Shown piece by piece: positions 6,836 through 16,750 of a stretch of DNA of 64,000 nucleotides. Below the pieces are notes generated by a model, which made no database searches, was not told where the DNA came from, and saw only the letters and a program-made list of their open reading frames with translations. The first letter of the stretch is position 1. Each line of letters begins with the position of its first letter. The stretch spans positions 2,686,501 to 2,750,500 of the forward strand of contig NZ_CP107996.1 in NCBI RefSeq assembly GCF_036088315.1. The letters are read 5' to 3'. This DNA comes from Streptomyces sp. NBC_00344. GTDB lineage: Bacteria; Actinomycetota; Actinomycetes; Streptomycetales; Streptomycetaceae. A program made the position numbers and the translations under genes.

Positions 6836-8194
6836 TCACCCCAGTGCGGACTTGACCACATCGGCCAGCCGGCCGGCCACCGATCTGGCCTGCTCGATGT
6901 CGGCGGCCTCCACCATGACCCGCACCAGCGGCTCAGTACCCGAGGGACGCAGCAGGACCCGGCCGGTGGAGCCGAGTTCATGCTCGGCCTCGGCAACGGC
7001 GCCGACCAGTTCGGGGGATGTGTCGACCCGCGACCTGTCCACGTCGGGCACATTGACGAGGACCTGGGGCAGCCGCTCCATGACAGCTGCCAGTTCGGCC
7101 AGGGTGCGGCCGGTGGCCACCACTCGGGCCGCCAGCATCAGACCGGTCAGCGTGCCGTCGCCGGTGGTCGCGTGGTCGAGGACGATCACGTGGCCGGACT
7201 GCTCGCCGCCCAGGGCGTAGCCGTGCTCCTTCATCGACTCCAGGACATAGCGGTCTCCGACCGCGGTCTGGATCAGCTCGATGCCTTCGCGCTCCATGGC
7301 GATCTTGAAGCCCAGGTTGGACATCACGGTGCCCACCACGGTGTTGCCCCGCAGCGTGCCCGCCTCGCGCATCGCGAGTGCCAGGACCGCGAGAATCTGG
7401 TCGCCGTCGACCTCCGCACCGGATGCGTCCACGGCGAGGCAGCGGTCGGCGTCACCGTCGTGCGCGATCCCGAAGTCGGCTCCGTGCTCGACCACCGCGG
7501 ACTTGAGCAGATCCAGGTGGGTGGAACCGCAGCCGTCGTTGATGTTCAGCCCGTCCGGCTCGGCGCCGAGCGTGATGACCTCGGCCCCGGCCCGGGTGAA
7601 CGCCTCGGGCGAGACCCGGGACGCGGCACCGTGCGCCTCGTCGAGGACGACCGTCAGACCGTCCAGCCGGTTGGGCAGTACGGCGATGAGGTGGGCGACG
7701 TACTGGTCGAAGCCCTGGTCGTAGCTGCGGACCCGGCCGACACCCGCCCCGGTCGGACGGTCCCACGGCTCACCGGTGCGGTGCTGGTCGTACACCGTCT
7801 CCACCCGGTCCTCCAGCTCGTCGGCGAGCTTGTGACCGCCGCGGGCGAAGAACTTGATTCCGTTGTCCGGCATGGCGTTGTGGCTGGCGGAGAGCATCAC
7901 CCCGAAGTCGGCGCCCAGGGCGCCGGTGAGATACGCCACCGCGGGGGTGGGCAGCACACCGACGCGCAGGACGTCCACACCGGCGCTCGCGAGGCCGGCC
8001 ACCACGGCGGCCTCCAGGAACTCACCCGATGCGCGCGGATCCCGCCCGACCACTGCCTTCGGCCGATGTCCCTCGAACGTTCCCGCTTCTGCGAGTACGT
8101 GCGCCGCCGCGACCGAGAGGCCGAGCGCGAGCTCGGCCGTCAGATCCACGTTGGCGACACCGCGCACGCCGTCCGTGCCGAAGAGTCGTCCCAC
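6836..8194 (-). CDS. glmM: Phosphoglucosamine mutase
   Basis: Converts glucosamine-6-phosphate to glucosamine-1-phosphate for UDP-GlcNAc and peptidoglycan synthesis. The 452-residue protein shows all family landmarks: [10 protein letters not shown] at 6-15, the phosphoserine loop [12 protein letters not shown] with Ser104, the metal loop DGDADR near 245, and the phosphate-binding [12 protein letters not shown] near 420. GTG start with GGAGGA about 5 nt upstream. It follows rpsI on the same strand with a 167-bp gap that includes a hairpin, the usual actinobacterial order rplM-rpsI-glmM. Confidence 0.97.
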   Translation of the reverse strand: MGRLFGTDGVRGVANVDLTAELALGLSVAAAHVLAEAGTFEGHRPKAVVGRDPRASGEFLEAAVVAGLASAGVDVLRVGVLPTPAVAYLTGALGADFGVMLSASHNAMPDNGIKFFARGGHKLADELEDRVETVYDQHRTGEPWDRPTGAGVGRVRSYDQGFDQYVAHLIAVLPNRLDGLTVVLDEAHGAASRVSPEAFTRAGAEVITLGAEPDGLNINDGCGSTHLDLLKSAVVEHGADFGIAHDGDADRCLAVDASGAEVDGDQILAVLALAMREAGTLRGNTVVGTVMSNLGFKIAMEREGIELIQTAVGDRYVLESMKEHGYALGGEQSGHVIVLDHATTGDGTLTGLMLAARVVATGRTLAELAAVMERLPQVLVNVPDVDRSRVDTSPELVGAVAEAEHELGSTGRVLLRPSGTEPLVRVMVEAADIEQARSVAGRLADVVKSALG

Positions 8195-8285
8195 TGCTGT
8201 CCTCCGAAAAAAGCTCCGAAAATGCAGGCCTCTGAGCGCTGTGATCGTCTTATCCCGTTATACGCGTCAGGTCCTGATAAACGAA

Positions 8286-8318
8286 CGCCCCGACAGCACT
8301 GAAGGTGCCGCCGGGGCG
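8286..8318 (-). terminator. Possible terminator between rpsI and glmM
   Basis: CGCCCCG and CGGGGCG arms with a 19-nt loop, downstream of rpsI. Weak compared with other hairpins here. Confidence 0.4.
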
Positions 8319-8361
8319 AACGTGTACGAACAGGTCGTGCAAGCAGACCCGCAAGCCGTGT

Positions 8362-8895
8362 TTAGCGCTTGCTGTACTGCGGGGCCTTACGGGCCTTCTT
8401 GAGACCGGCCTTCTTGCGCTCGACCGCACGGTCGTCGCGGGAGAGGAAGCCGGCCTTCTTCAGCGTGGCGCGGTTGTTGTCCACGTCCGCCTCGTTGAGC
8501 GAGCGGGCCACACCGAGGCGCAGGGCGCCGGCCTGGCCGGAGACGCCGCCACCCGAGATACGGGCGATGACGTCGTAGCGGTTGTCGAGCTCGAGCACCT
8601 TGAAGGGCTCGTTGACTTCCTGCTGGTGCACCTTGTTGGGGAAGTAGTCCTCAAGGGTGCGACCGTTGATCTTCCACTTGCCGGTGCCCGGAACGATCCG
8701 GACGCGGGCGATGGCGTTCTTGCGACGGCCCAGGCCGGCCGCCGGCTGCGGGTCGCCGAAGCGGCCCGCGAGCGACTCGCTCGTGTACTCGCCCTCGACG
8801 GGGACCTCGGACTCGAAGGTGGTCACCTCGGCGAAGGTCTCTTCGCTCTCGGTGTCCGCCACGTCGGTGGGCGTCTCTGCAGTGGTCTCGGCCAC
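8362..8895 (-). CDS. rpsI: 30S ribosomal protein S9
   Basis: The 177-residue protein has the S9 core from [16 protein letters not shown] through the basic C-terminal tail QYSKR, which reaches the P-site tRNA in the ribosome. The first 50 residues ([17 protein letters not shown]...) are an acidic extension typical of actinobacteria and absent from E. coli S9. It lies 44 bp after rplM and is co-transcribed with it. Confidence 0.97.
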   Translation of the reverse strand: MAETTAETPTDVADTESEETFAEVTTFESEVPVEGEYTSESLAGRFGDPQPAAGLGRRKNAIARVRIVPGTGKWKINGRTLEDYFPNKVHQQEVNEPFKVLELDNRYDVIARISGGGVSGQAGALRLGVARSLNEADVDNNRATLKKAGFLSRDDRAVERKKAGLKKARKAPQYSKR

Positions 8896-8939
8896 GATTC
8901 TCCTCAGATCTTTCTGTACGTCTTAGGGGGTGGCCGGAA

Positions 8940-9383
8940 CTACTGCGCGACCTGGGTGATCTCGAACGGGACAGGCTGCTGAGCAGCGTGCGGGTGCTGG
9001 TCTCCCGCGTAGATCTTCAGCTTCGAGAGCACCTGGCGACCCAGCGTGTTCTTGGGGATCATGCCCTTGATGGCCTTCTCGACGGCCTTCTCGGGGTTCT
9101 TCGCGAGCAGCTCGTCATAGCGGACGGAACGCAGACCACCCGGGTAACCGGAGTGGCGGTACGCCATCTTCTGGGTCTTCTTGTTGCCGGAGAGGTGAAC
9201 CTTCTCGGCGTTGATGATGATGACGAAGTCGCCCATGTCCATGTGCGGGGCGTAAGTCGCCTTGTGCTTGCCCCGCAGGAGGATGGCGGCAGTCGTCGCC
9301 AGACGGCCCAGGACGATGTCCTGCGCGTCGATGATGTGCCACTGGCGAGTGACATCGCCGGGCTTGGGGCTGTACGTACGCAC
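8940..9383 (-). CDS. rplM: 50S ribosomal protein L13
   Basis: A 147-residue L13: [35 protein letters not shown], and the conserved [10 protein letters not shown]. It is an early assembly protein binding 23S rRNA. The start is a GTG at 9383 with GAAGG 8 nt upstream. First gene of rplM-rpsI, driven by the promoter at 9569-9598. Confidence 0.97.
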   Translation of the reverse strand: MRTYSPKPGDVTRQWHIIDAQDIVLGRLATTAAILLRGKHKATYAPHMDMGDFVIIINAEKVHLSGNKKTQKMAYRHSGYPGGLRSVRYDELLAKNPEKAVEKAIKGMIPKNTLGRQVLSKLKIYAGDQHPHAAQQPVPFEITQVAQ

Positions 9384-9688
9384 GTCGTAGCCTTCGCTTC
9401 TTCAGTGGATGGGGTCCAGACACATGGCACCGCTGAAGCGATCATGCAGCTGGGGCTCACAGTGCCGGGGACGCTGCCCGTATGCGAGCCACTGGTAACT
9501 GCTCCAGGGAACCTACGTAAGGGCCCTTCGCGTGAGAACGACGAAGCCAATACGTATAACAAAACCAAAGACTACCCGCCCCTCCCCGGATGGGTCAAAA
9601 CAGCTCGTCCGGGCCCGACGAGGGCACAGCACCGGGCCTGCTGCCCCGGCCGCCGCACCCGTCACACCCACCGCACCATCCGCCCCGC
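9384..9688 (-). promoter_or_regulatory. rplM leader and promoter region
   Basis: The minus strand carries TTGACC (9593-9598), an 18-nt spacer and TAGTCT (9569-9574), a good sigma-HrdB-like promoter. Initiation near 9561 would give a leader of about 180 nt before rplM. The rest of the stretch shows no gene. Confidence 0.6.
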
Positions 9689-11308
9689 CTACCGCTCCCG
9701 CTCCACCCTCCGCTCGTCCCACACCGGCTCCGCCGTCTCCCGTACGACCCCGTCCGAGCCGAACACCAGATAGCGGTCGAAGGACTTCGCGAACCAGCGG
9801 TCGTGGGTCACCGCGATCACCGTGCCCTCATAGGCCTCCAGGCCCTCCTGGAGGGCCTCGGCGGACTCCAGGTCGAGGTTGTCCGTCGGCTCGTCCAGGA
9901 GCAGCGCCGTGGTGCCCGCCAGCTCCAGGAGAAGGATCTGGAAACGGGCCTGCTGCCCACCGGAGAGCTTCTCGAAGTTCTGGTCGCCCTGGCGCTCCAG
10001 CTCGTAGCGGCGCAGTACGGACATGGCGGCGCCCCGGTCCTTGGCGTGCTCGGTCCACAGGATGTCCACCAGGGTCCGGCCCAGCAGCTCCGGGTGCGCA
10101 TGGGTCTGGGCGAAGTGCCCGGGGACCACCCGGGCACCCAGCTTCCACAGACCGGTGTGCGAGACCGGGCCGTCGGCGAGCAGGCGCAGGAAGTGAGACT
10201 TGCCGGATCCGTTGGAGCCCAGCACCGCCACCCGCTCGCCGTAGAAGATCTCCAGCGAGAACGGCTTCATCAGACCGGTCAGCTCAAGGTTCTCGCAGGT
10301 CACCGCGCGCACCCCGGTGCGTCCGCCGCGCAGCCGCATGGTGATCTCCTGCTCACGGGGCGGCTCGGGCGGCGGTCCGGCGTCCTCGAACTTCTGGAAG
10401 CGGGTCTGCATCGCCCGGTAGCGGGACGCCATGTCGGGGCTGCTCGCCGCCTGGTTCCGCAGCCGCAGCACCAGCGCCTTCAGCCGGGCGTGCTCCTCGT
10501 CCCAGCGCCGCTTCAGCTCCTCGAAGCGGGCGAAGCGCTCCTTGCGGGCCGCGTGATAGGTGCCGAAGCCCCCGCCGTGCACCCAGACGTCCGAGCCGGC
10601 CGGGCTCGGTTCCACACTGACGATCTTCTCGGCCGCCCGGGACAGCAGCTCGCGGTCGTGCGAGACGAAGAGGACGGTCTTACGCGTCTCCCTCAGCCGG
10701 TCCTCGAGCCACCGCTTGCCCGGCACATCGAGGTAGTTGTCCGGCTCGTCCAGCAGCAGCACCTCGTCGGGGCCGCGCAGCAGCGCCTCCAGGACCAGGC
10801 GCTTCTGCTCGCCGCCCGACAGCGTCCGCACCTCGCGGAACTGGGCCTTCTCGTAAGGGATCCCGAGCGCCGCCATGGTGCACATGTCCCAGACGGTCTC
10901 GGCCTCGTATCCACGGGCCTCCGCCCAGTCGCTGAGCGCCTGGGCGTACCGCATCTGCGCGGCCTCGTCATCGACTGTCATGATCAGGTTCTCGGCGGCG
11001 TCCACCGCCTCCGCCGCCTCCCGGATGCGCGGCTGGGCGACCGACACCAGCAGGTCCCTGACCGTTCGTTCGTCACGCACGGAGCCGACGAACTGCCGCA
11101 TCACGCCGAGCCCGCCGCTCACCGACACGGTCCCGCCGTGCGGCTGAAGCTCCCCCGCGATCAGCCGCAGCAGTGTCGTCTTGCCCGCGCCGTTCGCGCC
11201 CACCAGCGCCACCACGGCGCCCTCACCCACCCGGAACGAGGCGTCACCGAGCAGCACCCGCCCGTCCGGCAAGTAGTACTCAAGATGTCCTGCCTCAAGA
11301 TGTCCCAT
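9689..11308 (-). CDS. ABC-F family ATPase
   Basis: A 539-residue cytosolic protein with two ATP-binding cassettes and no membrane segments. Cassette 1 has Walker A GANGAGKT, signature LSGGEQKR and Walker B LLLDEPDNYLD; cassette 2 has GSNGSGKS, LSGGQQAR and LLLDEPTDNLD. The linker is a charged helical stretch (FARFEELKRRWDEEHARLK) like the P-site tRNA-interaction motif. ABC-F proteins act on the ribosome E-site as translation factors or antibiotic-protection proteins; sequence alone does not tell which. ATG 11308 is chosen because the upstream 21 codons are not conserved in character. It is divergent from the gene at 11404. Confidence 0.9.
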   Translation of the reverse strand: MGHLEAGHLEYYLPDGRVLLGDASFRVGEGAVVALVGANGAGKTTLLRLIAGELQPHGGTVSVSGGLGVMRQFVGSVRDERTVRDLLVSVAQPRIREAAEAVDAAENLIMTVDDEAAQMRYAQALSDWAEARGYEAETVWDMCTMAALGIPYEKAQFREVRTLSGGEQKRLVLEALLRGPDEVLLLDEPDNYLDVPGKRWLEDRLRETRKTVLFVSHDRELLSRAAEKIVSVEPSPAGSDVWVHGGGFGTYHAARKERFARFEELKRRWDEEHARLKALVLRLRNQAASSPDMASRYRAMQTRFQKFEDAGPPPEPPREQEITMRLRGGRTGVRAVTCENLELTGLMKPFSLEIFYGERVAVLGSNGSGKSHFLRLLADGPVSHTGLWKLGARVVPGHFAQTHAHPELLGRTLVDILWTEHAKDRGAAMSVLRRYELERQGDQNFEKLSGGQQARFQILLLELAGTTALLLDEPTDNLDLESAEALQEGLEAYEGTVIAVTHDRWFAKSFDRYLVFGSDGVVRETAEPVWDERRVERER

Positions 11309-11403
11309 GGGACGGATTGTCGCCCACACCCGCCGTGCGGGGACAACCGAATTCCGGCTCCCCCCGGGCACCGGCCACCTGCGGCCCGATTAGGATGCGC
11401 GCC

Positions 11404-12252
11404 ATGAGCTTTGGGCAAGGGGGGCCCTCCTGGGGGCCGGGCGATTCACACACTCCGGACTGGGCGGCGCTCGCCGAGGCGGGCGCCGCGCGCAGCCGGC
11501 GCAGGAAGTTGATGTTCATCGGTGGCGGTGTGCTGGCGACCGCCGCGGTCGGCGCGATCGTGGCGACCGCCGTCGTGTCGGCGGGTCAGGGGTCCGATTC
11601 CGCGGACAAGAACGCCGGGCAGCTGCCGTCTCCGCAGGCGCTGCCCAGCAAGTCCGCCGAGCCCGCTCCGTCCTTCAGCACGAAAGCCCCGGCGCCCCCG
11701 CCCAACCCCAAGGACTTCATATCCAGCGCCGACAAGGACAGGGCGCCGCTCAACGCGGGCACCCTGTTCCCCGGCGCCAAGATGACGGCGGCCAACCGTT
11801 CGTACGCGAAGGGCGCCACTGCCCGCACCACGGCCTGCGCCGGCGTCACCCAGGGGGCCCTCGGCTCCGTCCTGGTGAACAACGGCTGCACGCAGGTCAT
11901 CCGGGCCACATACAGCAGGAGCGGCGTCGCCGTCACCGTCGGTGTCGCGGTGTTCAGCACCGAGGCGCAGGCGCAGAAGGCCATGAAGCAGTCGTCGGGC
12001 GGAATCACCTCGCTCAACGGCGGAGGCGTCCCCACCTTCTGCCGGGCGCCCTCGGTCTGCCGCAGGACCGCCAACGCCTATGGCCGCTACGCCTACTTCA
12101 CCGTCGGCGGCTTCAGCAGCGGGAAGAACGTCACCAAGACCGACGCCAACGTCTTCACGGCCGGCGACGATGTGGCCGAGTTCACTTTCCGGCAGATCGT
12201 CGCACGCGGCCAGGCGCAGGCTTCGGCCGCTGCCACCGCGCCGGCCGGCTGA
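11404..12252 (+). CDS. Membrane-anchored extracytoplasmic hypothetical protein
   Basis: A 282-residue protein: a 30-residue cytoplasmic head ending in ARSRRRK, one transmembrane segment (LMFIGGGVLATAAVGAIVAT), a Ser/Pro-rich linker (about 60-100), and an extracytoplasmic domain of about 180 residues with paired Cys (TACAGVTQ, NNGCTQV, FCRAPSVCRR). The latter half resembles the many actinomycete DUF-type anchored proteins of unknown role. ATG 11395 is an alternative start three codons upstream. It is transcribed alone; a 10-bp hairpin follows. Confidence 0.8.
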   Translation: MSFGQGGPSWGPGDSHTPDWAALAEAGAARSRRRKLMFIGGGVLATAAVGAIVATAVVSAGQGSDSADKNAGQLPSPQALPSKSAEPAPSFSTKAPAPPPNPKDFISSADKDRAPLNAGTLFPGAKMTAANRSYAKGATARTTACAGVTQGALGSVLVNNGCTQVIRATYSRSGVAVTVGVAVFSTEAQAQKAMKQSSGGITSLNGGGVPTFCRAPSVCRRTANAYGRYAYFTVGGFSSGKNVTKTDANVFTAGDDVAEFTFRQIVARGQAQASAAATAPAG

Positions 12253-12281
12253 CACTCCGCATCACCGGCGCCGCAGCTGCC

Positions 12282-12314
12282 CCGGTGCCGCAGGGGCAGT
12301 CCCAGCGGCACCGG
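12282..12314. terminator. Hairpin between convergent genes
   Basis: CCGGTGCCGC (12282-12291) pairs with GCGGCACCGG (12305-12314). It lies between the gene ending at 12252 (+) and truA ending at 12370 (-). Confidence 0.6.
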
Positions 12315-12369
12315 CCCGGCGCCCGGGTCCTGCGCGAGCGAGGGGCCGGGACGGGCCCCGGCACCCCTC

Positions 12370-13221
12370 TCAGCAGCAGCCCGCCCCCGGCAATGTCCGG
12401 ATCCGGCGCGCCTGCCGGCTCCGCTCGGCGAGCAACTCGTCGGCGGGATAGCCGACTTCCTCCAGTGTCAGGCCGTGCGGGCGCACCACATGTACCCCGG
12501 GATCGCGGACGCCTGCGGCAAGCACCTCAGCCGGCCACTCCACCGGCCTGCGCCCGTCCCCGACGAACAGCAGCGCGCCGACCAGCGAGCGCACCATGTT
12601 GTGGCAGAAGGCGTCGGCCCGGACCGTCCCGGTGATGATGCCGTCCGCACCCCGCTCCCAGCTGAGCTGCTGGAGCGTGCGAATGGTGGTCGCGCCCTCG
12701 CGCTTCTTGCAGTACGCGGCGAAGTCGTGTTCGCCGAGCAGCGACCGTGCCGCCTCGTTCATCGCCCCGGCGTCCAACTCCCGTTCGTGCCACAGCACAT
12801 GACCGCGCAGCAGCGGGTCGGCTCCGCCCGGGGTGTCGGTCACCCGGTAGGCGTACCGCCGCCAGACCGCCGCGAACCGGGCGTTGAACCCCGCGGGTGC
12901 CTCGGCCGCCCGCCACACCCGCACATCCCGGGGAAGCCGCCCCGCCAGCCGCCGCAGCAGCTTCTCCCGGTGCTCCTCCCACACCTCACGGGGCAGGTCG
13001 ACCGTGGCGACCTGGCCCCGCGCGTGCACCCCGGCGTCGGTCCGCCCGGCGACGGTCAGGTCGTACGTCAGGGACGAGCGGGTCACCGTACGGATCGCCG
13101 ACTCCAGCTCACCCTGGACGGTGCGCCGCTCGGTCTGCTTCGCCCAGCCCGAGAAGTCCTTCCCGTCGTACGACAGGTCCAGCCGCACCCGGACGAAACC
13201 GGGCTCCACCTCGTCACTCAC
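12370..13221 (-). CDS. truA: tRNA pseudouridine(38-40) synthase
   Basis: Isomerises uridines 38-40 of the anticodon arm. The 283-residue enzyme shows [15 protein letters not shown], the catalytic [13 protein letters not shown] with its Asp, [16 protein letters not shown], and [17 protein letters not shown] 13221 ([14 protein letters not shown]) is preferred over an in-frame start at 13257, whose extra residues are not typical. It follows rplQ on the same strand, as in other Streptomyces. Confidence 0.93.
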   Translation of the reverse strand: MSDEVEPGFVRVRLDLSYDGKDFSGWAKQTERRTVQGELESAIRTVTRSSLTYDLTVAGRTDAGVHARGQVATVDLPREVWEEHREKLLRRLAGRLPRDVRVWRAAEAPAGFNARFAAVWRRYAYRVTDTPGGADPLLRGHVLWHERELDAGAMNEAARSLLGEHDFAAYCKKREGATTIRTLQQLSWERGADGIITGTVRADAFCHNMVRSLVGALLFVGDGRRPVEWPAEVLAAGVRDPGVHVVRPHGLTLEEVGYPADELLAERSRQARRIRTLPGAGCC

Positions 13222-13325
13222 CCGAGCATCCTCTCCACCGCGCCAGCCACACACCACACAGCAGAACGGGCCCGCACCACCCCGAGGGGAGATACGAGCC
13301 CGTCCAGCTGACTTCAGAACCGGGT

Positions 13326-13817
13326 TCAGGCGTCCTTGGACTCTTCGCCGGCCTCGACCGTCTTGGCGTCCTCGACCGGAGCATCGGTCTTGGCAGCCGC
13401 GTCCTTGGCGGAACGCTTGGTGGCGGCCTCGGCCTCACCGGTGGCCTGCTGCGCCACGGTCAGCGCCTCGACCAGCTCGATCACAGCCATCGGGGCGTTG
13501 TCGCCACGACGGTTGCCGATCTTGGTGATACGGGTGTAGCCACCGGGGCGGTTCTCGTACCGGGGGGCGATCTCGGTGAAGAGCGTGTGGACGACGCCCT
13601 TGTCCGTGATCGACTTCAGCACGAGGCGACGGTTGTGGATGTCGCCCTTCTTCGCCTTGGTGATGTAACGCTCCGCGACCGGACGCAGGCGGCGAGCCTT
13701 GGCCTCGGTCGTGGTGATGCGGCCGTGCTCGAACAGCGACTTCGCGAGGTTCGCGAGAAGCAGACGCTCGTGCGCGGCGCTGCCGCCCAGACGGGCACCC
13801 TTGGCAGGCTTCGGCAT
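13326..13817 (-). CDS. rplQ: 50S ribosomal protein L17
   Basis: The 163-residue L17 begins [24 protein letters not shown] and has the core [16 protein letters not shown]. Residues beyond about 120 form an Ala/Lys/Asp-rich tail typical of actinobacteria. A strong hairpin separates it from rpoA. Confidence 0.97.
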   Translation of the reverse strand: MPKPAKGARLGGSAAHERLLLANLAKSLFEHGRITTTEAKARRLRPVAERYITKAKKGDIHNRRLVLKSITDKGVVHTLFTEIAPRYENRPGGYTRITKIGNRRGDNAPMAVIELVEALTVAQQATGEAEAATKRSAKDAAAKTDAPVEDAKTVEAGEESKDA

Positions 13818-13969
13818 GTGTTTCTCCTTGTGATCTGCACCGGCCGTATCAGGTACCGGTGTCAGTTACCGACGGGTTAGTGCCCATCGGAAGTCATGTG
13901 CCGCGGAGCCGCGCGATCAGGCAGCAGCCCGGATCGCTCCCGGCCCGCGGTCGAGGCCGGAGCCTCACC

Positions 13970-14009
13970 CCGGTCGGGGCGCCCCGGTATCCCCGGGCGC
14001 CCCGACCGG
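13970..14009 (-). terminator. Strong hairpin between rpoA and rplQ
   Basis: A 15-bp perfect stem (13970-13984 with 13995-14009) with a 10-nt loop, starting 8 nt after the rpoA stop. It may be a partial terminator or an mRNA-stabilising end within the alpha operon. Confidence 0.7.
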
Positions 14010-14016
14010 AGGCGTG

Positions 14017-15039
14017 TCAGTACTGCTCGGTCTCGACGAAACCGGCGTCCGCGTCGTCGTCGGCGCCGAAGGCGTCGGCGGCGGCGGTCGGGTCGAATCC
14101 GGGCGGGCTGTCCTTGAGGGCCAGGCCCATGCCGGCCAGCTTCGCCTTGACCTCGTCGATCGACTTCGCACCGAAGTTGCGGATGTCGAGCAGGTCCGCC
14201 TCGGAACGCGCCACGAGCTCACCCACGGAGTGGATGCCCTCACGCTTGAGGCAGTTGTACGACCGAACGGTGAGCTCGAGCTCCTCGATCGGCAGGGCGA
14301 GATCGGCGGCGAGCGCGGCGTCCGTCGGGGACGGGCCCATGTCGATGCCCTCGGCGTCGATGTTGAGCTCGCGGGCCAGACCGAACAGCTCGACCAGGGT
14401 CTTTCCGGCCGACGCCATGGCGTCACGGGGACGCATGGCCTGCTTGGTCTCGACGTCGACGATCAGCTTGTCGAAGTCGGTGCGCTGCTCGACTCGGGTC
14501 GCCTCGACCTTGTAGGTGACCTTGAGGACCGGGCTGTAGATCGAGTCGACCGGGATGCGGCCGATCTCCTGGCCCAGCTGCTTGTTCTGCACGGCGGAGA
14601 CGTAGCCGCGACCGCGCTCGACGGTCAGCTCCATCTCCAGCTTGCCCTTGCCGTTCAGCGTGGCGAGCACCAGGTCGGGGTTGTGCACCTCGACACCGGC
14701 CGGCGGGGCGATGTCGGCGGCGGTCACCAGGCCGGGACCCTGCTTGCGCAGGTACATCACGACCGGCTCGTCGTGCTCCGAGGAGACGACCAGCTGCTTG
14801 ATGTTGAGGATGAGGTCGGTCACGTCCTCCTTGACGCCCGGCACGGTGGTGAACTCGTGCAGGACACCGTCGATGCGGATGCTGGTGACAGCGGCACCGG
14901 GGATGGAGGAGAGCAGCGTGCGGCGAAGAGAGTTGCCGAGGGTGTAGCCGAAGCCCGGCTCCAGCGGCTCGATGACGAACCGGGAGCGGTACTCATCGAC
15001 GACCTCTTCGGTCAGCGAAGGGCGCTGAGCGATAAGCAT
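14017..15039 (-). CDS. rpoA: RNA polymerase alpha subunit
   Basis: The 340-residue subunit dimerises to nucleate RNA polymerase assembly. N-terminal domain: [25 protein letters not shown] and GAAVTSIRI; flexible linker near 240; C-terminal domain [18 protein letters not shown] with helix-hairpin-helix DNA contacts ([14 protein letters not shown]). An acidic end [15 protein letters not shown] follows. Hairpins flank the gene on both sides, unlike other genes of the cluster. Confidence 0.98.
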   Translation of the reverse strand: MLIAQRPSLTEEVVDEYRSRFVIEPLEPGFGYTLGNSLRRTLLSSIPGAAVTSIRIDGVLHEFTTVPGVKEDVTDLILNIKQLVVSSEHDEPVVMYLRKQGPGLVTAADIAPPAGVEVHNPDLVLATLNGKGKLEMELTVERGRGYVSAVQNKQLGQEIGRIPVDSIYSPVLKVTYKVEATRVEQRTDFDKLIVDVETKQAMRPRDAMASAGKTLVELFGLARELNIDAEGIDMGPSPTDAALAADLALPIEELELTVRSYNCLKREGIHSVGELVARSEADLLDIRNFGAKSIDEVKAKLAGMGLALKDSPPGFDPTAAADAFGADDDADAGFVETEQY

Positions 15040-15099
15040 GGTGATCCTTCAGTGTCGTGGGCGCCCACTATTTGACGCCCCCAAGTACTACAAGGGTAC

Positions 15100-15131
15100 G
15101 GGCGGTACGGCGCCGAAGCACCGTACCGCCC
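15100..15131 (-). terminator. Hairpin between rpsK and rpoA
   Basis: GGGCGGTACGG (15100-15110) pairs with CCGTACCGCCC (15121-15131), 11 bp with a 10-nt loop, in the 121-bp gap before rpoA. Confidence 0.65.
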
Positions 15132-15160
15132 GGGAGTCCAGCAATGTCGGCCCCGAGGGG

Positions 15161-15565
15161 TCAGACGCGGCGGCGCTTCGGAGGGCGGCAGCCGTTGTGC
15201 GGGGTGGGGGTGACGTCCTGGATCGAGCCGACCTCGAGGCCGGTGGCCTGGAGGGAGCGGATCGCGGTCTCGCGGCCGGAGCCGGGACCCTTGACGAAGA
15301 CGTCGACCTTGCGCATGCCGTGCTCCTGCGCGCGACGGGCGGCCGACTCGGCGGCCATCTGTGCGGCGAAGGGGGTGGACTTGCGCGAGCCCTTGAAGCC
15401 GACGTGGCCGGCGGAGGCCCAGGAGATCACGTTGCCCGAGGGGTCCGTGATCGAGACGATGGTGTTGTTGAACGTGCTCTTGATGTGGGCGTGCCCGTGA
15501 GCGACGTTCTTCTTTTCCTTGCGGCGCACCTTCTTGGTGGCACCCTGACGGCCCTTAGGAGGCAT
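15161..15565 (-). CDS. rpsK: 30S ribosomal protein S11
   Basis: A 134-residue S11: [36 protein letters not shown], and the conserved [18 protein letters not shown] end. It sits on the platform of the 30S subunit near the E site. Part of the rpsM-rpsK-rpoA-rplQ order. Confidence 0.98.
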   Translation of the reverse strand: MPPKGRQGATKKVRRKEKKNVAHGHAHIKSTFNNTIVSITDPSGNVISWASAGHVGFKGSRKSTPFAAQMAAESAARRAQEHGMRKVDVFVKGPGSGRETAIRSLQATGLEVGSIQDVTPTPHNGCRPPKRRRV

Positions 15566-15637
15566 GTCTTACTCCCGTTGGAGTGGAGGTGATCGGTCCC
15601 ACAGCGAAGACCGCTGAACAGCGTCCCTAGCTGAGGA

Positions 15638-16018
15638 CTACTTCTTGCCCGGCTTCTTCTTACCGGCGATCGCGCGACGCGGGCCCTTGCGGGTACGAGC
15701 GTTCGTGCTGGTGCGCTGACCGTGGACCGGGAGCCCACGACGGTGACGCAGACCCTGGTAGCAGCCGATCTCGACCTTGCGGCGGATGTCGGCCTGGATC
15801 TCGCGGCGGAGGTCACCCTCGGTGCGGAGGTTGGCGTCCACGTACTCGCGGATCTTGACCAGGTCCTCTTCGGCCAGGTCACGAACGCGGGTGTTGGGGT
15901 CAACACCGGTGGCGGCCAGGGCCTCCTTGGACCGGGTGCGCCCGATGCCGAAGACGTAGGTGAGGGCAACCTCCACGCGCTTTTCGCGCGGGATGTCAAC
16001 ACCTGAAACGCGTGCCAT
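15638..16018 (-). CDS. rpsM: 30S ribosomal protein S13
   Basis: A 126-residue S13 beginning [19 protein letters not shown], with [11 protein letters not shown] and the basic tail [16 protein letters not shown] that contacts tRNA and bridges to the 50S subunit. A 192-bp gap separates it from rpmJ. Confidence 0.98.
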   Translation of the reverse strand: MARVSGVDIPREKRVEVALTYVFGIGRTRSKEALAATGVDPNTRVRDLAEEDLVKIREYVDANLRTEGDLRREIQADIRRKVEIGCYQGLRHRRGLPVHGQRTSTNARTRKGPRRAIAGKKKPGKK

Positions 16019-16210
16019 TCAATGGCTCCTGTTGATATCGGGGGTCTTCCACAAAGCCTTTCCCAGACGAAAGTGCCTACAGGTGCGTAGGCACGATTCC
16101 AGGTCCCCGGCCCCCGCCGGAGGTGTCGCCCGCTGTGTCAGCTGGACGGGCTCTGCGTATGTACGTATTTACGTGCGTCGCGCGAAGAACTGCGAGGTGC
16201 AGGTCGTGCT

Positions 16211-16324
16211 TCAGCCCTGGCGCTGCTTGTGGCGCAGGTTGTCGCAGATGACCATGACCCGACCGTGACGGCGGATCACCTTGCACTTGTCGCAGATCTT
16301 CTTGACGCTCGGCTTGACCTTCAT
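16211..16324 (-). CDS. rpmJ: 50S ribosomal protein L36 (zinc form)
   Basis: Only 37 residues: [19 protein letters not shown] then [18 protein letters not shown]. It carries the C-C-C-H zinc ligands (CDKC, C, H) of the zinc-binding form, as opposed to the zinc-free paralogue that many Streptomyces induce under zinc starvation. It lies 62 bp after infA. Confidence 0.97.
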   Translation of the reverse strand: MKVKPSVKKICDKCKVIRRHGRVMVICDNLRHKQRQG

Positions 16325-16386
16325 GGGATGTCAGGTTCTCCGGGTCGGTGCCATCACGCCGCCGTGAAGCGGAATGCGGGCAAGAT

Positions 16387-16608
16387 CTACTTGTAGCGGT
16401 AGACGATCCGACCACGCGTCAGGTCGTAAGGAGACAGCTCCACGACGACCCGGTCATCCGGGAGGATGCGGATGTAGTGCATACGCATCTTGCCGCTGAT
16501 GTGCGCTAGGACCTTGTGACCGTTCTGAAGTTCCACCTTGAACATGGCGTTCGGGAGGGACTCGATCACGGTGCCCTCGATTTCGATGGCACCTTGCTTC
16601 TTGGCCAC
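16387..16608 (-). CDS. infA: Translation initiation factor IF-1
   Basis: A 73-residue OB-fold protein, (V)[26 protein letters not shown] to [12 protein letters not shown], that occupies the 30S A-site during initiation. GTG start at 16608. It heads the infA-rpmJ-rpsM block; a possible promoter is TTCGTC (16715-16720), 18-nt spacer, TAGACT (16691-16696). Confidence 0.98.
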   Translation of the reverse strand: MAKKQGAIEIEGTVIESLPNAMFKVELQNGHKVLAHISGKMRMHYIRILPDDRVVVELSPYDLTRGRIVYRYK

Positions 16609-16690
16609 GCTTCGCCCTTCGAATCGGCTACCTTGATCAGCTCCGTGCAGCACGCATGCAGACATGCGGGTACACCGGAGCCGACGAGTC

Positions 16691-16720
16691 AGTCTACGTC
16701 AGGGCATCCGGAAAGACGAA
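16691..16720 (-). promoter_or_regulatory. Possible infA promoter
   Basis: -35-like TTCGTC and -10 TAGACT separated by 18 nt, in the 142-bp gap between map and infA. The -35 is a weak match. Confidence 0.35.
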
Positions 16721-16750
16721 TCGAGGGAGAATGCCCGGCTGCGGAGATCT

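Noticed and set aside
9689..11308. Dedicated antibiotic-resistance ABC-F
   Set aside because: No biosynthetic genes nearby and the linker alone does not distinguish resistance from housekeeping ABC-F proteins.
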